Of a stretch of 64,000 nucleotides of DNA, positions 8,313 to 17,581 are shown piece by piece. Each line of letters begins with the position of its first letter. Position 1 is the first letter of the stretch. Both the position numbers and the translations under genes were made by a program. A model generated the notes under the pieces. The model was not told the DNA's origin. It worked only from the letters and a program-made list of their open reading frames with translations, and did no database searches. Source of the DNA: an uncultured Prevotella sp. (GTDB lineage Bacteria > Bacteroidota > Bacteroidia > Bacteroidales > Bacteroidaceae); assembly GCA_937895845.1 (NCBI GenBank), contig CALBLK010000008.1, forward strand, positions 27,726-91,725, written 5' to 3'.

Positions 8313-10142
8313 TTACAGTTTCCTGTCTGCCGCCGCGAGGTCGGCCATGAATGCCTGCATTCTCCGCTCTTCCACATCGCCCAGGGCGAACTCGCGCTCC
8401 GCGTCATGGCGTATGGCCGCCGTCCATTCGCGCCACGCGGCGCGGTAGTCGTCGGCCACGCGGCGCAGGTCGCCGTCTGTCAGCCGGTCGGTACCCAGCC
8501 GCTCGGCCAACATCCGGCAGGTGTAGTTCCACTTGTATTGCGCGTAGGCCGCGTGGATGTCCGCCAGCCGCCGTTCCAGTTCGCCGATGGTGCCGATGGC
8601 GCCGTTGCGGATGTCGTCGGCCACAGCGTCAATCTCCTCCTGTGGGGCCAGCATTCCGGCCATGTCAGTCCAGTCGCCCGTGCCCGTCGAGCCATGGGGG
8701 TGGCCGCTGTCATGGCCGTCTGCCGCCATTCCCATGTACAGCCGCAGGGCCAGCTCGTAGTATTTCAGTCCGTTGTGCAAGGCCGCGTTCTTGATGATGC
8801 AGCTGCCGTAGGAGTAGGTCTCCGCCCCCTCGCCCTGCTCGCGGCGCAGGGCAAGCAGCGTCTGCCGGCCGCGCTCCACCGCCCGGGCCACCGCCGGGCT
8901 GAGCCAGTCGAAGTTGACAATGCTCTTCCGCCCTGTCTTAGGCCGCTTGTCGCGCCCCGGCCACTTGGCCACGTCGCGCCAGGTGCCCACCGTCACGAGG
9001 TTGCGCCCCGGCACGATATAGGTGGCGCTGCCATCGCCGATGAGGTAGGAGAACGGCAGGTCGCGCGTGTCAGGGTGCTGCTGAATCTTGCCCAGGCACA
9101 CGGAGAACGCGCCCACCCGGGCCGGCAGCAGCAGGTGGGCGCCGCTACCCGTCTTCGACCCGCGCTCCAGCGTGCCGCTGTGAATGGGCCCCAGCTTGTA
9201 GGCGTGGTTGCTGAAGTTGGTGGCCGAGCCGGCGTTGTAGAACGAGAAGCGGCCGCCGATGAGCAGCGACGCCTTGTGGTGGCTCACGGTGAAGGGGCCG
9301 CAGAAGGCTGCGCACGCCTCGCCGTTGTCCATGTAGCTGTTGGCAAAGAACACGCTGCTCTCTGCCGAGAACCCCTGGCCGATGTGGCACGCCTCGCCCA
9401 CGAAGCAGTTGTCAAGGTGGGCGCCGTCGACCACCGACGCCCCGGCGGAGATGACGCTGTTCTCGCATATCACGTCGCTGCCCACATAGCAGCCCGCCTC
9501 GGGCGTGCTGCCCAGTGTGCAGTCGCGCAGCCGCGAGGCGCCGCTCACCTCGCAGTCATCGCCGATGAGCGTGTTGACCACCTCGCGCGTGCTGACAATC
9601 TTGACCCCGCTGCCCACGGTGCCCTGCGCCGGAAGCCCCGCTGTGGCATGGGCGGTGGCCATGTGCCGCAGCCGGGGCCACACCGAGCTGTCGGCGGCGT
9701 GGTCGGCCATGAAGGCGGCCGCCTGCGACGACAGGCCGTCGTAAATCACGATGTTGCCATCGCCGGCCTCGTTCATCACCGCCACCACGTTTCCCTGGCC
9801 GAAGGTGGTGCCCATGGTGGTGGCCATGGTGCCGATGCCCGACAGGTAGCAGCCGTCGCCGATGGTGTAGCGGCAGATGTAGCCGCTGATGTTCTCGATG
9901 AGGCAGTTGTCGCCCACGGTCACGTCGCAGAGGGTGGCGTTGCGGATGCCGGAGTGCAGCCGCAGCCCCTCGGTCACTTCAACGTACCGGTCGAACGCGC
10001 CAAGCGCCACCTCTCCGTGAAAGGCCACGGCGCGCACGTGCTCCGGCGCGAAGTCGTCGGCCACACTGACCGCGCCCCAGTCGTCGGCGGTGCATCCGCT
10101 CCGCTCCAGTTCCTCTATCTCTTCAAGGGTCAGACTTCTCAT
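8313..10142 (-). CDS. DUF4954 family left-handed beta-helix protein
   Basis: A 609-residue cytosolic protein. Residues ~60-330 are rich in hexapeptide-type repeats such as RNATLCDVTVGDNCLIENI and IGDDCEVSGAS. These build a left-handed parallel beta-helix like those of sugar-nucleotide acyltransferases. The C-terminal ~250 residues look alpha-helical (repeated A-R-E-W-L stretches). The family is typical of Bacteroidetes and has no established reaction. Relatedness of the helix to nucleotidyl- or acyltransferases is suggestive only. It has no signal peptide, and its stop is 51 bases upstream of the M16 gene. Its GC content is very high even for this genome. Function is unknown; I would not call it an enzyme. 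Confidence 0.8.
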   Translation of the reverse strand: MRSLTLEEIEELERSGCTADDWGAVSVADDFAPEHVRAVAFHGEVALGAFDRYVEVTEGLRLHSGIRNATLCDVTVGDNCLIENISGYICRYTIGDGCYLSGIGTMATTMGTTFGQGNVVAVMNEAGDGNIVIYDGLSSQAAAFMADHAADSSVWPRLRHMATAHATAGLPAQGTVGSGVKIVSTREVVNTLIGDDCEVSGASRLRDCTLGSTPEAGCYVGSDVICENSVISAGASVVDGAHLDNCFVGEACHIGQGFSAESSVFFANSYMDNGEACAAFCGPFTVSHHKASLLIGGRFSFYNAGSATNFSNHAYKLGPIHSGTLERGSKTGSGAHLLLPARVGAFSVCLGKIQQHPDTRDLPFSYLIGDGSATYIVPGRNLVTVGTWRDVAKWPGRDKRPKTGRKSIVNFDWLSPAVARAVERGRQTLLALRREQGEGAETYSYGSCIIKNAALHNGLKYYELALRLYMGMAADGHDSGHPHGSTGTGDWTDMAGMLAPQEEIDAVADDIRNGAIGTIGELERRLADIHAAYAQYKWNYTCRMLAERLGTDRLTDGDLRRVADDYRAAWREWTAAIRHDAEREFALGDVEERRMQAFMADLAAADRKL

Positions 10143-10171
10143 GGGTGTAGGGTGTAAGGCGTGTGAGAGAC

Positions 10172-11422
10172 TTATTCCGTTATGTCACTGTAAAGGAAAT
10201 CGTTGTAGGGGTACTTCTGGACGTGCAGCGCGCGCACCCTGCTGTAGAGCGCCTCGCGCAGCTCGTCAATGTTCAGCTTTTCCCGGGCCGAGACGAACAG
10301 GCAGTCGCCGGGCAGCTTGGCCATCCATGTGCGGCGCAGCTCGTCGAGCGTCACGTTCTCGCGCGTGCCTGGCGTGAGGTCGTCGGGCTCCTTGTCCACC
10401 CATTTGTAGGCGTCAATCTTGTTGAACACAATCATCGAGGGCTTTTCGGCACAGCCCAGCTCCTGCAGGGTCTTCTCGACCACGCGGATCTGCTCCTCGA
10501 AGTCGGGGTGCGAGATGTCCACGACATGGAGCAGCAGGTCGGCCTCGCGCACCTCGTCGAGCGTGCTCTTGAAAGAGTCGACCAGGTCGGTGGGCAGCTT
10601 GCGTATGAAGCCCACCGTGTCGGCCAGCAGGAACGGCAGGTTGCCGATGACCATTTTCCTCACGGTGGTGTCGAGCGTGGCAAAGAGCTTGTTCTCGGCA
10701 AACACCTCGCTCTTGGCCAGCAGGTTCATCAGGGTCGACTTGCCCACATTGGTGTAGCCCACCAGGGCCACGCGGATGAGCCGCCCGCGGTTCTTGCGCT
10801 GCGTTGTCTTCTGCCGGTCTATCTCGGCCAGCCGCTGCTTCAGCAGCGTGATGCGCTGAAGGATGATGCGGCGGTCCATCTCCAGCTGGGTCTCGCCCGG
10901 CCCGCGCAGTCCCACGGTGCCCTTGCCGCCACCGCCGCCCGAGCCGCCGCCCTGGCGCTCCAGGTGGGTCCACAGCCGCTGCAGCCTGGGCAGCATGTAG
11001 CGGTGCTGGGCCAGCTCCACCTGAGCCTTGGCCTCGGCGGTCTGGGCGCGCATGGCGAAGATGTCGAGTATCAGGCTGGTGCGGTCCAGTATCTTCACGC
11101 CCAGCTCCTTCTCGATGTTGCGTATCTGCTTGGCCGACAGTTCGTCGTCAAAGATGACCATGCCCACTTCGCGCTCGGCCTCTTCCTCGGCCTTGATGTA
11201 TTGCTTGATTTCCCCGAGCTTGCCCTTGCCCACGTAGGTCACGCTGTTAGGCCCCGCCACCTTCTGGGTGAACCGCTTCACGGTGACGGCTCCGGCCGTG
11301 TCGGCCAGGAACTCCAGCTCGTCAAGATATTCCTTGGTCTTGGCCTCGTCCTGGTCCTTGGTCACCAGGCCCACCAGCACGGCGGTCTCGGCCTTGGCCT
11401 CGGAGATTACAAATTCTTTCAT
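10172..11422 (-). CDS. hflX: Ribosome-associated GTPase HflX
   Basis: A 416-residue GTPase that splits or rescues stalled ribosomes. From MKEFVISEAKAETAVLVGLV there is the HflX N-terminal domain (VGKGKLGEIKQYI, FDDELSAKQIRNIE). A coiled-coil plus glycine-rich loop follows (GGGSGGGGGKGTVGLRGPGE), the family's usual linker. The G domain carries G1 GYTNVGKST, G3 DTVGF and G4 NKID. An upstream in-frame extension to 11635 exists, but it is Arg/Ser-rich, unlike any HflX, and crosses a promoter-like box; the ATG at 11422 gives the conserved start. It lies 29 bases from the DUF4954 gene, same strand. Confidence 0.95.
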   Translation of the reverse strand: MKEFVISEAKAETAVLVGLVTKDQDEAKTKEYLDELEFLADTAGAVTVKRFTQKVAGPNSVTYVGKGKLGEIKQYIKAEEEAEREVGMVIFDDELSAKQIRNIEKELGVKILDRTSLILDIFAMRAQTAEAKAQVELAQHRYMLPRLQRLWTHLERQGGGSGGGGGKGTVGLRGPGETQLEMDRRIILQRITLLKQRLAEIDRQKTTQRKNRGRLIRVALVGYTNVGKSTLMNLLAKSEVFAENKLFATLDTTVRKMVIGNLPFLLADTVGFIRKLPTDLVDSFKSTLDEVREADLLLHVVDISHPDFEEQIRVVEKTLQELGCAEKPSMIVFNKIDAYKWVDKEPDDLTPGTRENVTLDELRRTWMAKLPGDCLFVSAREKLNIDELREALYSRVRALHVQKYPYNDFLYSDITE

Positions 11423-11474
11423 GCTTGCAACGTTTCGCTTTTCCGCTGCGGTTTGCAACGGGCTCTTTTGTTTG

Positions 11475-11482
11475 CAAAAATA
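11475..11482 (-). promoter_or_regulatory. Candidate -7 box for hflX
   Basis: On the minus strand this reads TATTTTTG, a match to the Bacteroidetes -7 consensus TAnnTTTG, 53 bases upstream of the chosen hflX ATG. No convincing TTTG lies 19-21 bases further upstream, so confidence is limited. Confidence 0.35.
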
Positions 11483-11561
11483 ATACTTTTTGTACGGATG
11501 GTGAAAGAATTTACATTTTTTTATCCTGGGCGGGACGCTGCCAGCGCTGCCCCCTGCCGCG

Positions 11562-12089
11562 TCACTTCCCGGGCAGGAAGTGGCCGAGACCTTCCGTCTC
11601 CAGCAGCATCGCCTTGGCCTCCAGTCCTCCGGCAAACCCTGTCAGCGAACGGTTGGAGCCGATAACGCGGTGGCAGGGAACGATGATGCTGATGCCGTTT
11701 GCGCCAATGGCCTGTGCCACTGCCCGGACACCGCCCGGACTGCCGGTGCGGAGCGCGATGTCCTTGTAGGTTCTGGTCTCGCCATACGGTATTTCAAGCA
11801 GCGCGTCCCAGACCCTTAGCTGGAACGCTGTGCCCATGGGGAGCAACCTTATGCCAAAGGTTCTGCGCGCTCCCGCGAAATATTCATCGAGCTGCCGCCT
11901 TGCCTGCTCCAGCACTGCCGAGGGCCGCTCGGCAAAGTCTGCATCCAGGAGGCGGGCAAGCCTTCGCATGTTGCGCCCGGCACACGGCTTTCCGCTCCAG
12001 TCGCAAAGGCACAGCCGGTCACGGGCGGATGCCAGTATGAGGTCGCCGCAAGGGGAACTGTAGCGCTGGGTGCTTAAGGTTTGTTTCAT
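11562..12089 (-). CDS. ogt: Methylated-DNA--[protein]-cysteine S-methyltransferase
   Basis: A 175-residue suicide DNA-repair protein that takes methyl/alkyl groups from O6-alkylguanine onto a cysteine. The active-site motif VPCHRVIG is present with Cys139. It is preceded by the helix-turn-helix region AIALRTGSPGGVRAVAQAIGAN-like (DIALRTGSPGGVRAVAQA seen) and followed by TGFAGGLEAK, which closes the pocket. The longer frame to 12536 runs through the 22-bp repeat array and is not coding; the ATG at 12089 gives the standard MKQTLSTQRYSSPCGDL start. The gene is divergent from gmd, with 421 bases of repeat-bearing DNA between them. Confidence 0.94.
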   Translation of the reverse strand: MKQTLSTQRYSSPCGDLILASARDRLCLCDWSGKPCAGRNMRRLARLLDADFAERPSAVLEQARRQLDEYFAGARRTFGIRLLPMGTAFQLRVWDALLEIPYGETRTYKDIALRTGSPGGVRAVAQAIGANGISIIVPCHRVIGSNRSLTGFAGGLEAKAMLLETEGLGHFLPGK

Positions 12090-12245
12090 CGGACTGGCTT
12101 TGTGCGGACAGCGAGGGTCTGAAAGCCCATTGGGCATCCGGACAGACGCTGTGCAAAAGTACTGCTTTTTCTCCGGCTCCGGCAAAGGAAGTCGCTTTTT
12201 TTCCGGGTCAGCCCAAACCGGCCATTTTGGATGGCGCTTCACAAA

Positions 12246-12355
12246 ACGGCCTGTTCCGGGCTGCCATACGGCCTGTTCCGCAGCGCGAAACGGTCCGTTC
12301 CACACGCCAAGACGGCCCGTTTCGCGCTGCAAGACGCACCGTTTTGCAGCGCGAA
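12246..12355. repeat. 22-bp tandem palindromic array A (5 units plus degenerate flanks)
   Basis: Five consecutive units start at 12246, 12268, 12290, 12312 and 12334, each exactly 22 bases. Each begins ACGG/ACGC, has [CT]CGTT[TC]CG in the middle and ends near GCGAA. Degenerate half-units extend to about 12216 on the left and 12375 on the right. It fills much of the divergent gap between ogt and gmd (12090-12510). Open frames through it (for example 12208-12393 minus) are artefacts of a stop-free repeat. The same unit family makes arrays at 27651 and 56081. Function is unknown. Confidence 0.85.
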
Positions 12356-12434
12356 AGCGGCCAAACGGGAACAGCGCAGAAGCAGCCGGCCACTCAAAAT
12401 CGGCAAAAGGGACCGTCTTTCCATTTTTTTTTGC

Positions 12435-12442
12435 TACCTTTG
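12435..12442 (+). promoter_or_regulatory. Candidate -7 box for gmd-fcl
   Basis: TACCTTTG matches the Bacteroidetes -7 consensus, 69 bases upstream of the gmd ATG, just after a T-rich stretch and to the right of array A. I see no clear -33 TTTG at 19-21 bases. Confidence 0.5.
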
Positions 12443-12510
12443 CCCTGCCACCATCCGGCACCTTTAGCGTTTGCTGCTTCGCCAAAGCAGTTACCAACAT
12501 ACAGACAAAG

Positions 12511-13599
12511 ATGAAAAAAGCATTGATTACAGGCATTACCGGCCAGGACGGTTCGTATCTGGCCGAGCTTCTACTGGAGAAAGGCTATGATGTCCATGGC
12601 ACCATACGCCGCTCTTCCGTGGACTACCGCGAGCGCATCGCCCATCTGGAGGGCAAGCCCCACTTCCACCTGCACTACGCCGACCTTGGCGACTCGATGA
12701 GCATCATCCAGGTGATGAACAAGGTGAAGCCCGACGAGGTGTACAACCTGGCCGCACAGAGCCACGTGCAGGTGAGCTTCGACTCGCCCGAGTTCACTGC
12801 CGACGTGGACGCCACCGGCGTGCTCCGCATCCTGGAGGCCATCCGCCAATGCGGGCTGGCAGAGTCCTGCCGCATGTACCAGGCCTCCACCTCGGAGCTG
12901 TATGGCAAGGTGGAGGAGGTGCCGCAGAACGAGAACACGCCGTTTCACCCCTACTCTCCCTATGCCGTGGCCAAGCTTTACGGCTTCTGGATAGTGAAGG
13001 AGTACCGCGAGGCTTACAACATGTTCTGCTGCTCGGGCATCCTGTTCAACCACGAGAGCGAGCGCCGGGGCGAGACTTTCGTGACCCGCAAGATCACGCT
13101 GGCGGCGGCGCGCATCGCCCAGGGCCGGCAGGACAAGCTGCTGCTGGGCAACCTTGACTCGCTGCGCGACTGGGGCTACGCCAAGGACTACGTGGAGTGC
13201 ATGTGGCTCATCCTCCAGCACGACAAGCCCGAGGACTTCGTGATTGCCACCGGCGTGCAGCACACGGTGCGCGAGTTCTGCCACCACGCGTTCAGGCGCG
13301 TTGGCATCGAGCTGGAGTTCAAGGGCGAGGGCATCAACGAGAAGGGCGTTGACAAGGCCACAGGAAGGGTGCTCGTCGAGGTGTCGCCCGACTTTTTCCG
13401 CCCCACCGATGTGGTAAACCTGTGGGGCGACCCCACCAAGGCCAAGGCCAAGCTGGGCTGGAACCCGTCGAAGACCCCGTTCGAGGAGCTGGTCAACATC
13501 ATGGTGGACAGCGACATGGGCAAGGTGGCGGCCGAGCACGCGGGGCAGAAGGTCAGGTGCAACCTGGCCGAATACCTTGAAAAGGGAATCGTGAAGTAA
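12511..13599 (+). CDS. gmd: GDP-mannose 4,6-dehydratase
   Basis: A 362-residue short-chain dehydrogenase/reductase-type enzyme. It converts GDP-mannose to GDP-4-keto-6-deoxymannose, the first step to GDP-L-fucose. The Rossmann motif TGITGQDGSYLAELLL is at residues 7-22. The catalytic YxxxK appears as YSPYAVAKLYGFWI, with the upstream QASTSELYGKV segment supplying the Ser/Thr-Glu pair. NHESERRGETFVTRKI is a Gmd signature for GDP-mannose binding. The ATG at 12511 is chosen because the longer frame passes through the repeat array and the -7 box. fcl follows after 5 bases, so the two genes form a GDP-fucose operon, presumably for capsule or fucosylated glycoproteins. Confidence 0.96.
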   Translation: MKKALITGITGQDGSYLAELLLEKGYDVHGTIRRSSVDYRERIAHLEGKPHFHLHYADLGDSMSIIQVMNKVKPDEVYNLAAQSHVQVSFDSPEFTADVDATGVLRILEAIRQCGLAESCRMYQASTSELYGKVEEVPQNENTPFHPYSPYAVAKLYGFWIVKEYREAYNMFCCSGILFNHESERRGETFVTRKITLAAARIAQGRQDKLLLGNLDSLRDWGYAKDYVECMWLILQHDKPEDFVIATGVQHTVREFCHHAFRRVGIELEFKGEGINEKGVDKATGRVLVEVSPDFFRPTDVVNLWGDPTKAKAKLGWNPSKTPFEELVNIMVDSDMGKVAAEHAGQKVRCNLAEYLEKGIVK

Positions 13600-13604
13600 G
13601 GGCT

Positions 13605-14813
13605 ATGTTAGACAAGTGCAGCAAGATTTATGTGGCAGGGCACCGCGGGCTCGTGGGCTCCGCCATCTGGAACAACCTCAAGTCAAGGGGGTATGACAAC
13701 CTGGTGGGGCGCAGCCACAGGGAGCTGGACCTCACCGACCAGTATGCCGTAGAGAAGTTCTTTGACGAGGAGCGTCCCGAGGCCGTCGTCCTGGCGGCAG
13801 CCTTTGTGGGCGGCATCATGGCCAACTCGCTCTACCGCGCCGACTTCATCATGCAGAACATGAAGATGCAGTGCAACGTGATCAGCAGTGCCTACTCCCA
13901 TGGCGTGAAGAAGCTCCTCTTCCTGGGCAGCACCTGCATCTACCCCAAGAACGCGCCACAGCCCATGAAGGAGGACGCGCTCCTGACATCGCCCCTGGAA
14001 TACACCAACGAGGAGTATGCCATCGCCAAGATTGCGGGACTGAAGATGTGCGAGAGCTACAACCTGCAGTATGGCACCAACTATATCGCAGTGATGCCCA
14101 CCAACCTGTATGGGCCCAACGACAACTTCCACCTGGAGAACAGCCACGTGATGCCGGCCATGATGCGCAAGGTTTACCTGGCCAAGCTCATCCACGACGG
14201 CGACTGGCACAGCATCAAGGTGGATATGGACAAGCGTCCCGTCAACCCTGACGACAAGCTGCGCGCCGTCATCGGCGAGGGCAATGTGGACGGGAGCAAC
14301 GACCGCGCGCGCATTTTGAAGGCACTGGAGTTCTATGGCATCTACGACAACAGGGTGGTGCTCTGGGGCACCGGCAGGCCGCTGCGCGAGTTCCTCTGGA
14401 GCGAGGACATGGCTGACGCCAGCGTGCATGTGCTTCTCAATGTTGACTTCAGCGACATTATCGGCATCAAGAAATACTCCTCCGTGTTCTACGGCGCAAA
14501 GGCGGACGGAGCCGTTGACCGCAACAGCAGCGAGGGCCGCGGCGGCGCCATCCCATCGCTCGGCGAGATTCGCAACTGCCACATCAACGTGGGCACGGGC
14601 AAGGAGCTGACCATCCGCAAGCTCTCCGAGCTGGTCGCAAAGGCTGTTGGCTTCGGCGGAACGGTGGTGTTTGACGCCACCAAGCCCGACGGCACGCCCC
14701 GCAAGCTCATCGACGTGGAGAAACTCCACCGCCTGGGCTGGACCCACAAGGTGGAGGTTGAAGAGGGTGTGGGGAAGCTCTATGACTGGTACAGGAAGAG
14801 TCTGGCCGAATAG
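13605..14813 (+). CDS. fcl: GDP-L-fucose synthase
   Basis: A 402-residue epimerase/reductase that turns GDP-4-keto-6-deoxymannose into GDP-L-fucose using NADPH. It has the nucleotide motif AGHRGLVGSAI (residues ~11-21) and the active-site region FLGSTCIYPKNAPQPMKED with YAIAK (the YxxxK pair). PTNLYGPNDNFHLENSHVMPA is the typical substrate loop (only PTNLYGPNDNF quoted as key). At 402 residues it exceeds the ~320-residue enterobacterial WcaG. The extra length sits in two insertions, near residues 205-240 and 285-315, that are charged and variable, as in other Bacteroidetes enzymes. It is co-transcribed with gmd. parC starts 33 bases downstream and may share the transcript. Confidence 0.95.
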   Translation: MLDKCSKIYVAGHRGLVGSAIWNNLKSRGYDNLVGRSHRELDLTDQYAVEKFFDEERPEAVVLAAAFVGGIMANSLYRADFIMQNMKMQCNVISSAYSHGVKKLLFLGSTCIYPKNAPQPMKEDALLTSPLEYTNEEYAIAKIAGLKMCESYNLQYGTNYIAVMPTNLYGPNDNFHLENSHVMPAMMRKVYLAKLIHDGDWHSIKVDMDKRPVNPDDKLRAVIGEGNVDGSNDRARILKALEFYGIYDNRVVLWGTGRPLREFLWSEDMADASVHVLLNVDFSDIIGIKKYSSVFYGAKADGAVDRNSSEGRGGAIPSLGEIRNCHINVGTGKELTIRKLSELVAKAVGFGGTVVFDATKPDGTPRKLIDVEKLHRLGWTHKVEVEEGVGKLYDWYRKSLAE

Positions 14814-14845
14814 CATTTTTGAACAGTGAACACCTATTTATATAT

Positions 14846-17581
14846 ATGAGCGACGAAACAAAGGACGACGAGCTGCAGGAGCGAGAGCGACAGGAAGGGC
14901 GCGAGGCAGCGGGCGAGGAAGAGCGGCACACGGACTACACCCCGGCCAGCCGCTTTGACGCTTCGGCTGTACACCACCTGAGCGGCATGTACCAGGACTG
15001 GTTCCTCGACTATGCCTCGTATGTCATTCTCGAGCGCGCCGTCCCCCACATCGAGGACGGCCTGAAGCCCGTGCAGCGGCGCATACTGCACTCCATGAAG
15101 CGCATGGACGACGGACGCTACAACAAGGTGGCCAACATCGTGGGCCACACCATGCAGTTCCACCCCCACGGGGACGCCTCGATCGGTGACGCCCTTGTGC
15201 AGCTCGGACAGAAAGACCTGCTGGTGGACACCCAGGGCAACTGGGGCAACATTCTGACAGGCGACCGCGCCGCCGCGCCCCGCTACATCGAGGCGCGGCT
15301 GTCGAAATTCGCCCTTGACACGGTGTTCAACCCCAAGACCACCGACTGGCAGCTCTCCTACGACGGGCGCAACAAGGAGCCCATCACACTGCCGGTAAAG
15401 TTTCCGCTGCTGCTGGCCCAGGGGGCGGAGGGCATCGCCGTGGGGCTCTCGTCAAAAATACTGCCACACAATTTCTGCGAGCTATGCCGGGCGGCCATCC
15501 AGTATCTCCACGGACAGCCATTCACGCTCTACCCCGACTTTCCCACGGGCGGCAGCATCGACGTGTCAAAATACAACGCCGGGCAGCGGGGCGGCGTGGT
15601 CAAGGTGAGGGCAAAGATAGAGAAACTGGACAGCAAGACGCTCGCCATACGCGAGATTCCCTACGGGAAAACCACCACGACCCTTATCGACTCCATACTG
15701 AAAGCCATTGAGAAAGGCAAAATCAAGGCCCGCAAGGTGGACGACAACACGGCCGCCGAGGTGGAGATCCTGGTTCACCTGGCACCCGGCGTGTCGAGCG
15801 ACAAGACGCTTGACGCGCTCTACGCCTTCTCGGACTGCGAGGTGAACATCTCGCCAAACTGCTGTGTGATTGAGGACAACAAGCCGCACTTTCTCACCGT
15901 CGACGAGGTGCTCAAGCACAACGTGGAACGAACAAAGGGACTGATTCGCCGCGAACTGGAGATACGCCGGGGCGAGCTGCTGGAGCAGCTGCACTTTGCC
16001 TCGCTCGAAAAGATATTCATCGAGGAGCGCATCTACAAGGACCGCAAGTTCGAGCAGGCTCCCGACGTGGATGCCGTGTGCGCCCATATCGACGAGCGGC
16101 TGACGCCCTACTACCCCCAGCTCGTGCGCGAGGTGACCAGGGAGGACATCATGAAACTGCTGGAAATCAAGATGCAGCGCATCCTGAAATTCAACAAGGA
16201 CAAGGCCGACGAGCTGATGGCACGCACCCGGGAGGAGATTGACAGCATTGAGCGCGACCTCGGCAACATGGTGGAGGTGACGGCCAGGTGGTTCCAGTTC
16301 CTGCTTGACAAATACGGAAAGGCTTTCCCACGCCGCACGGAGATACGCAACTTCGACACCATTGAAGCCACCACGGTGGTCGAGGCCAACGAAAAGCTCT
16401 ATATCAACCGCGCCGAGGGCTTCATCGGGACGGGACTGAAGAAAGACGAATACGTGTGCAACTGCTCGGACATCGACGACATCATCATCTTCTACAAGGA
16501 CGGGAAGTTCAAGGTGGTGCGCGTGGCCGACAAAATCTTTGTGGGAAAGAACATCCTGCACGTGGCTGTGTTCAAGCGCAACGACAAGCGGACGGTTTAC
16601 AACATCGTCTACCGCAACGGGCGCAAGGGGTTCTACTATATCAAGCGCTTCTGCGTGACAGCCGTCACGCGCGACCGCGAGTACGACGTGACGCGCGGAC
16701 TGCCGGGCTCGCGCATTGTCTACTTCACAGCCAACCCCAACGGCGAGGCGGAGGTCATCAAGGTGACCCTTGACCCGGCATCGGTCAACACCAAGCGCAA
16801 GGCCAGCATCTTCATTGAGAAAGACTTCTCAGAGGTGGGCATCAAGGGGCGCAACTCGCAGGGCAACATTCTGACCAAGAAAGAGATCAGCCGCATCGGG
16901 CTGAAGAGCCACGGCCACTCCACACTGGGCGGGCGGCAGGTGTGGTTCGACCCCGACGTGAACCGGCTGAACTATGACGAGCACGGACGGCTGCTCGGCG
17001 AGTTCAACGACGGCGACATGATTCTGGTGGTGCTCGCCAACGGCGAGTTCTACCTGACCAACTTCGACGTCAACAACCACTACGAGGACAACATCCAGTT
17101 CATCGAGAAATACGCCCCGGAGAAATGCTGGACGGCCGTGCTCTATGACGCTGACAACGAGGGGTACCCCTACCTGAAGCGTTTCACGATGGAAGCCACG
17201 CGCCGCAAGCAAAGCTACCTGGGAGACAACCCGGGCAACCGCCTGGTGCTGGTCACAGACCGGCGCCACCCGCAGCTGCGCATCACGTTCGGCGGCACCG
17301 ACAAGAACAGGGCGCCCATGGATGTGGACGCCACTGACTTTGTGGGTGTCAAGAGCTTCAAGGCCAAGGGCAAGCGGCTCACCACATGGCAGGTGGAAAG
17401 CATCGAGCTGCTGGAGACAGAACAGGAGGAGACCGAAGACACGGCAGAGACTGGCAGCGGCGGCGGGGCCGCTGCGGACGTGGAGCGCGAGAACCTGGAC
17501 CCTGACGCAGGCAAGTCGGAACAGCAGGTCATCGACGAGATAACAGGGCAGCTCAACCTTTTTGACCATGGCAGGGAATAG
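14846..17581 (+). CDS. parC: DNA topoisomerase IV subunit A
   Basis: A 911-residue type IIA topoisomerase A subunit. After a charged N-tail come the winged-helix domain (GLKPVQRRILHSM, FHPHGDASIGDALV) and the catalytic tyrosine in AAAPRYIEARL (Tyr147). The tower and coiled-coil follow, then a C-terminal beta-pinwheel without the gyrase QRRGGKG box. Absence of the gyrase box and the divergence of the pinwheel favour ParC over GyrA. It decatenates replicated chromosomes together with ParE, which is not in this window. The ATG at 14846 gives MSDETKDDEL; an earlier in-frame ATG at 14819 lies immediately after the fcl stop and is less likely. Its last 14 bases overlap the DUF3316 gene. Confidence 0.93.
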   Translation: MSDETKDDELQERERQEGREAAGEEERHTDYTPASRFDASAVHHLSGMYQDWFLDYASYVILERAVPHIEDGLKPVQRRILHSMKRMDDGRYNKVANIVGHTMQFHPHGDASIGDALVQLGQKDLLVDTQGNWGNILTGDRAAAPRYIEARLSKFALDTVFNPKTTDWQLSYDGRNKEPITLPVKFPLLLAQGAEGIAVGLSSKILPHNFCELCRAAIQYLHGQPFTLYPDFPTGGSIDVSKYNAGQRGGVVKVRAKIEKLDSKTLAIREIPYGKTTTTLIDSILKAIEKGKIKARKVDDNTAAEVEILVHLAPGVSSDKTLDALYAFSDCEVNISPNCCVIEDNKPHFLTVDEVLKHNVERTKGLIRRELEIRRGELLEQLHFASLEKIFIEERIYKDRKFEQAPDVDAVCAHIDERLTPYYPQLVREVTREDIMKLLEIKMQRILKFNKDKADELMARTREEIDSIERDLGNMVEVTARWFQFLLDKYGKAFPRRTEIRNFDTIEATTVVEANEKLYINRAEGFIGTGLKKDEYVCNCSDIDDIIIFYKDGKFKVVRVADKIFVGKNILHVAVFKRNDKRTVYNIVYRNGRKGFYYIKRFCVTAVTRDREYDVTRGLPGSRIVYFTANPNGEAEVIKVTLDPASVNTKRKASIFIEKDFSEVGIKGRNSQGNILTKKEISRIGLKSHGHSTLGGRQVWFDPDVNRLNYDEHGRLLGEFNDGDMILVVLANGEFYLTNFDVNNHYEDNIQFIEKYAPEKCWTAVLYDADNEGYPYLKRFTMEATRRKQSYLGDNPGNRLVLVTDRRHPQLRITFGGTDKNRAPMDVDATDFVGVKSFKAKGKRLTTWQVESIELLETEQEETEDTAETGSGGGAAADVERENLDPDAGKSEQQVIDEITGQLNLFDHGRE

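Noticed and set aside
12246..12355. Arrays of 22-bp units as CRISPR
   Set aside because: There are no unique spacers between repeats, the unit is contiguous and degenerate, and no cas gene is in the window.
12090..12536. N-terminal extension of Ogt and small ORFs in the ogt-gmd gap
   Set aside because: They translate the 22-bp repeat (R/A/K/N-rich periodic peptide) and have no start context; Ogt is complete from 12089.
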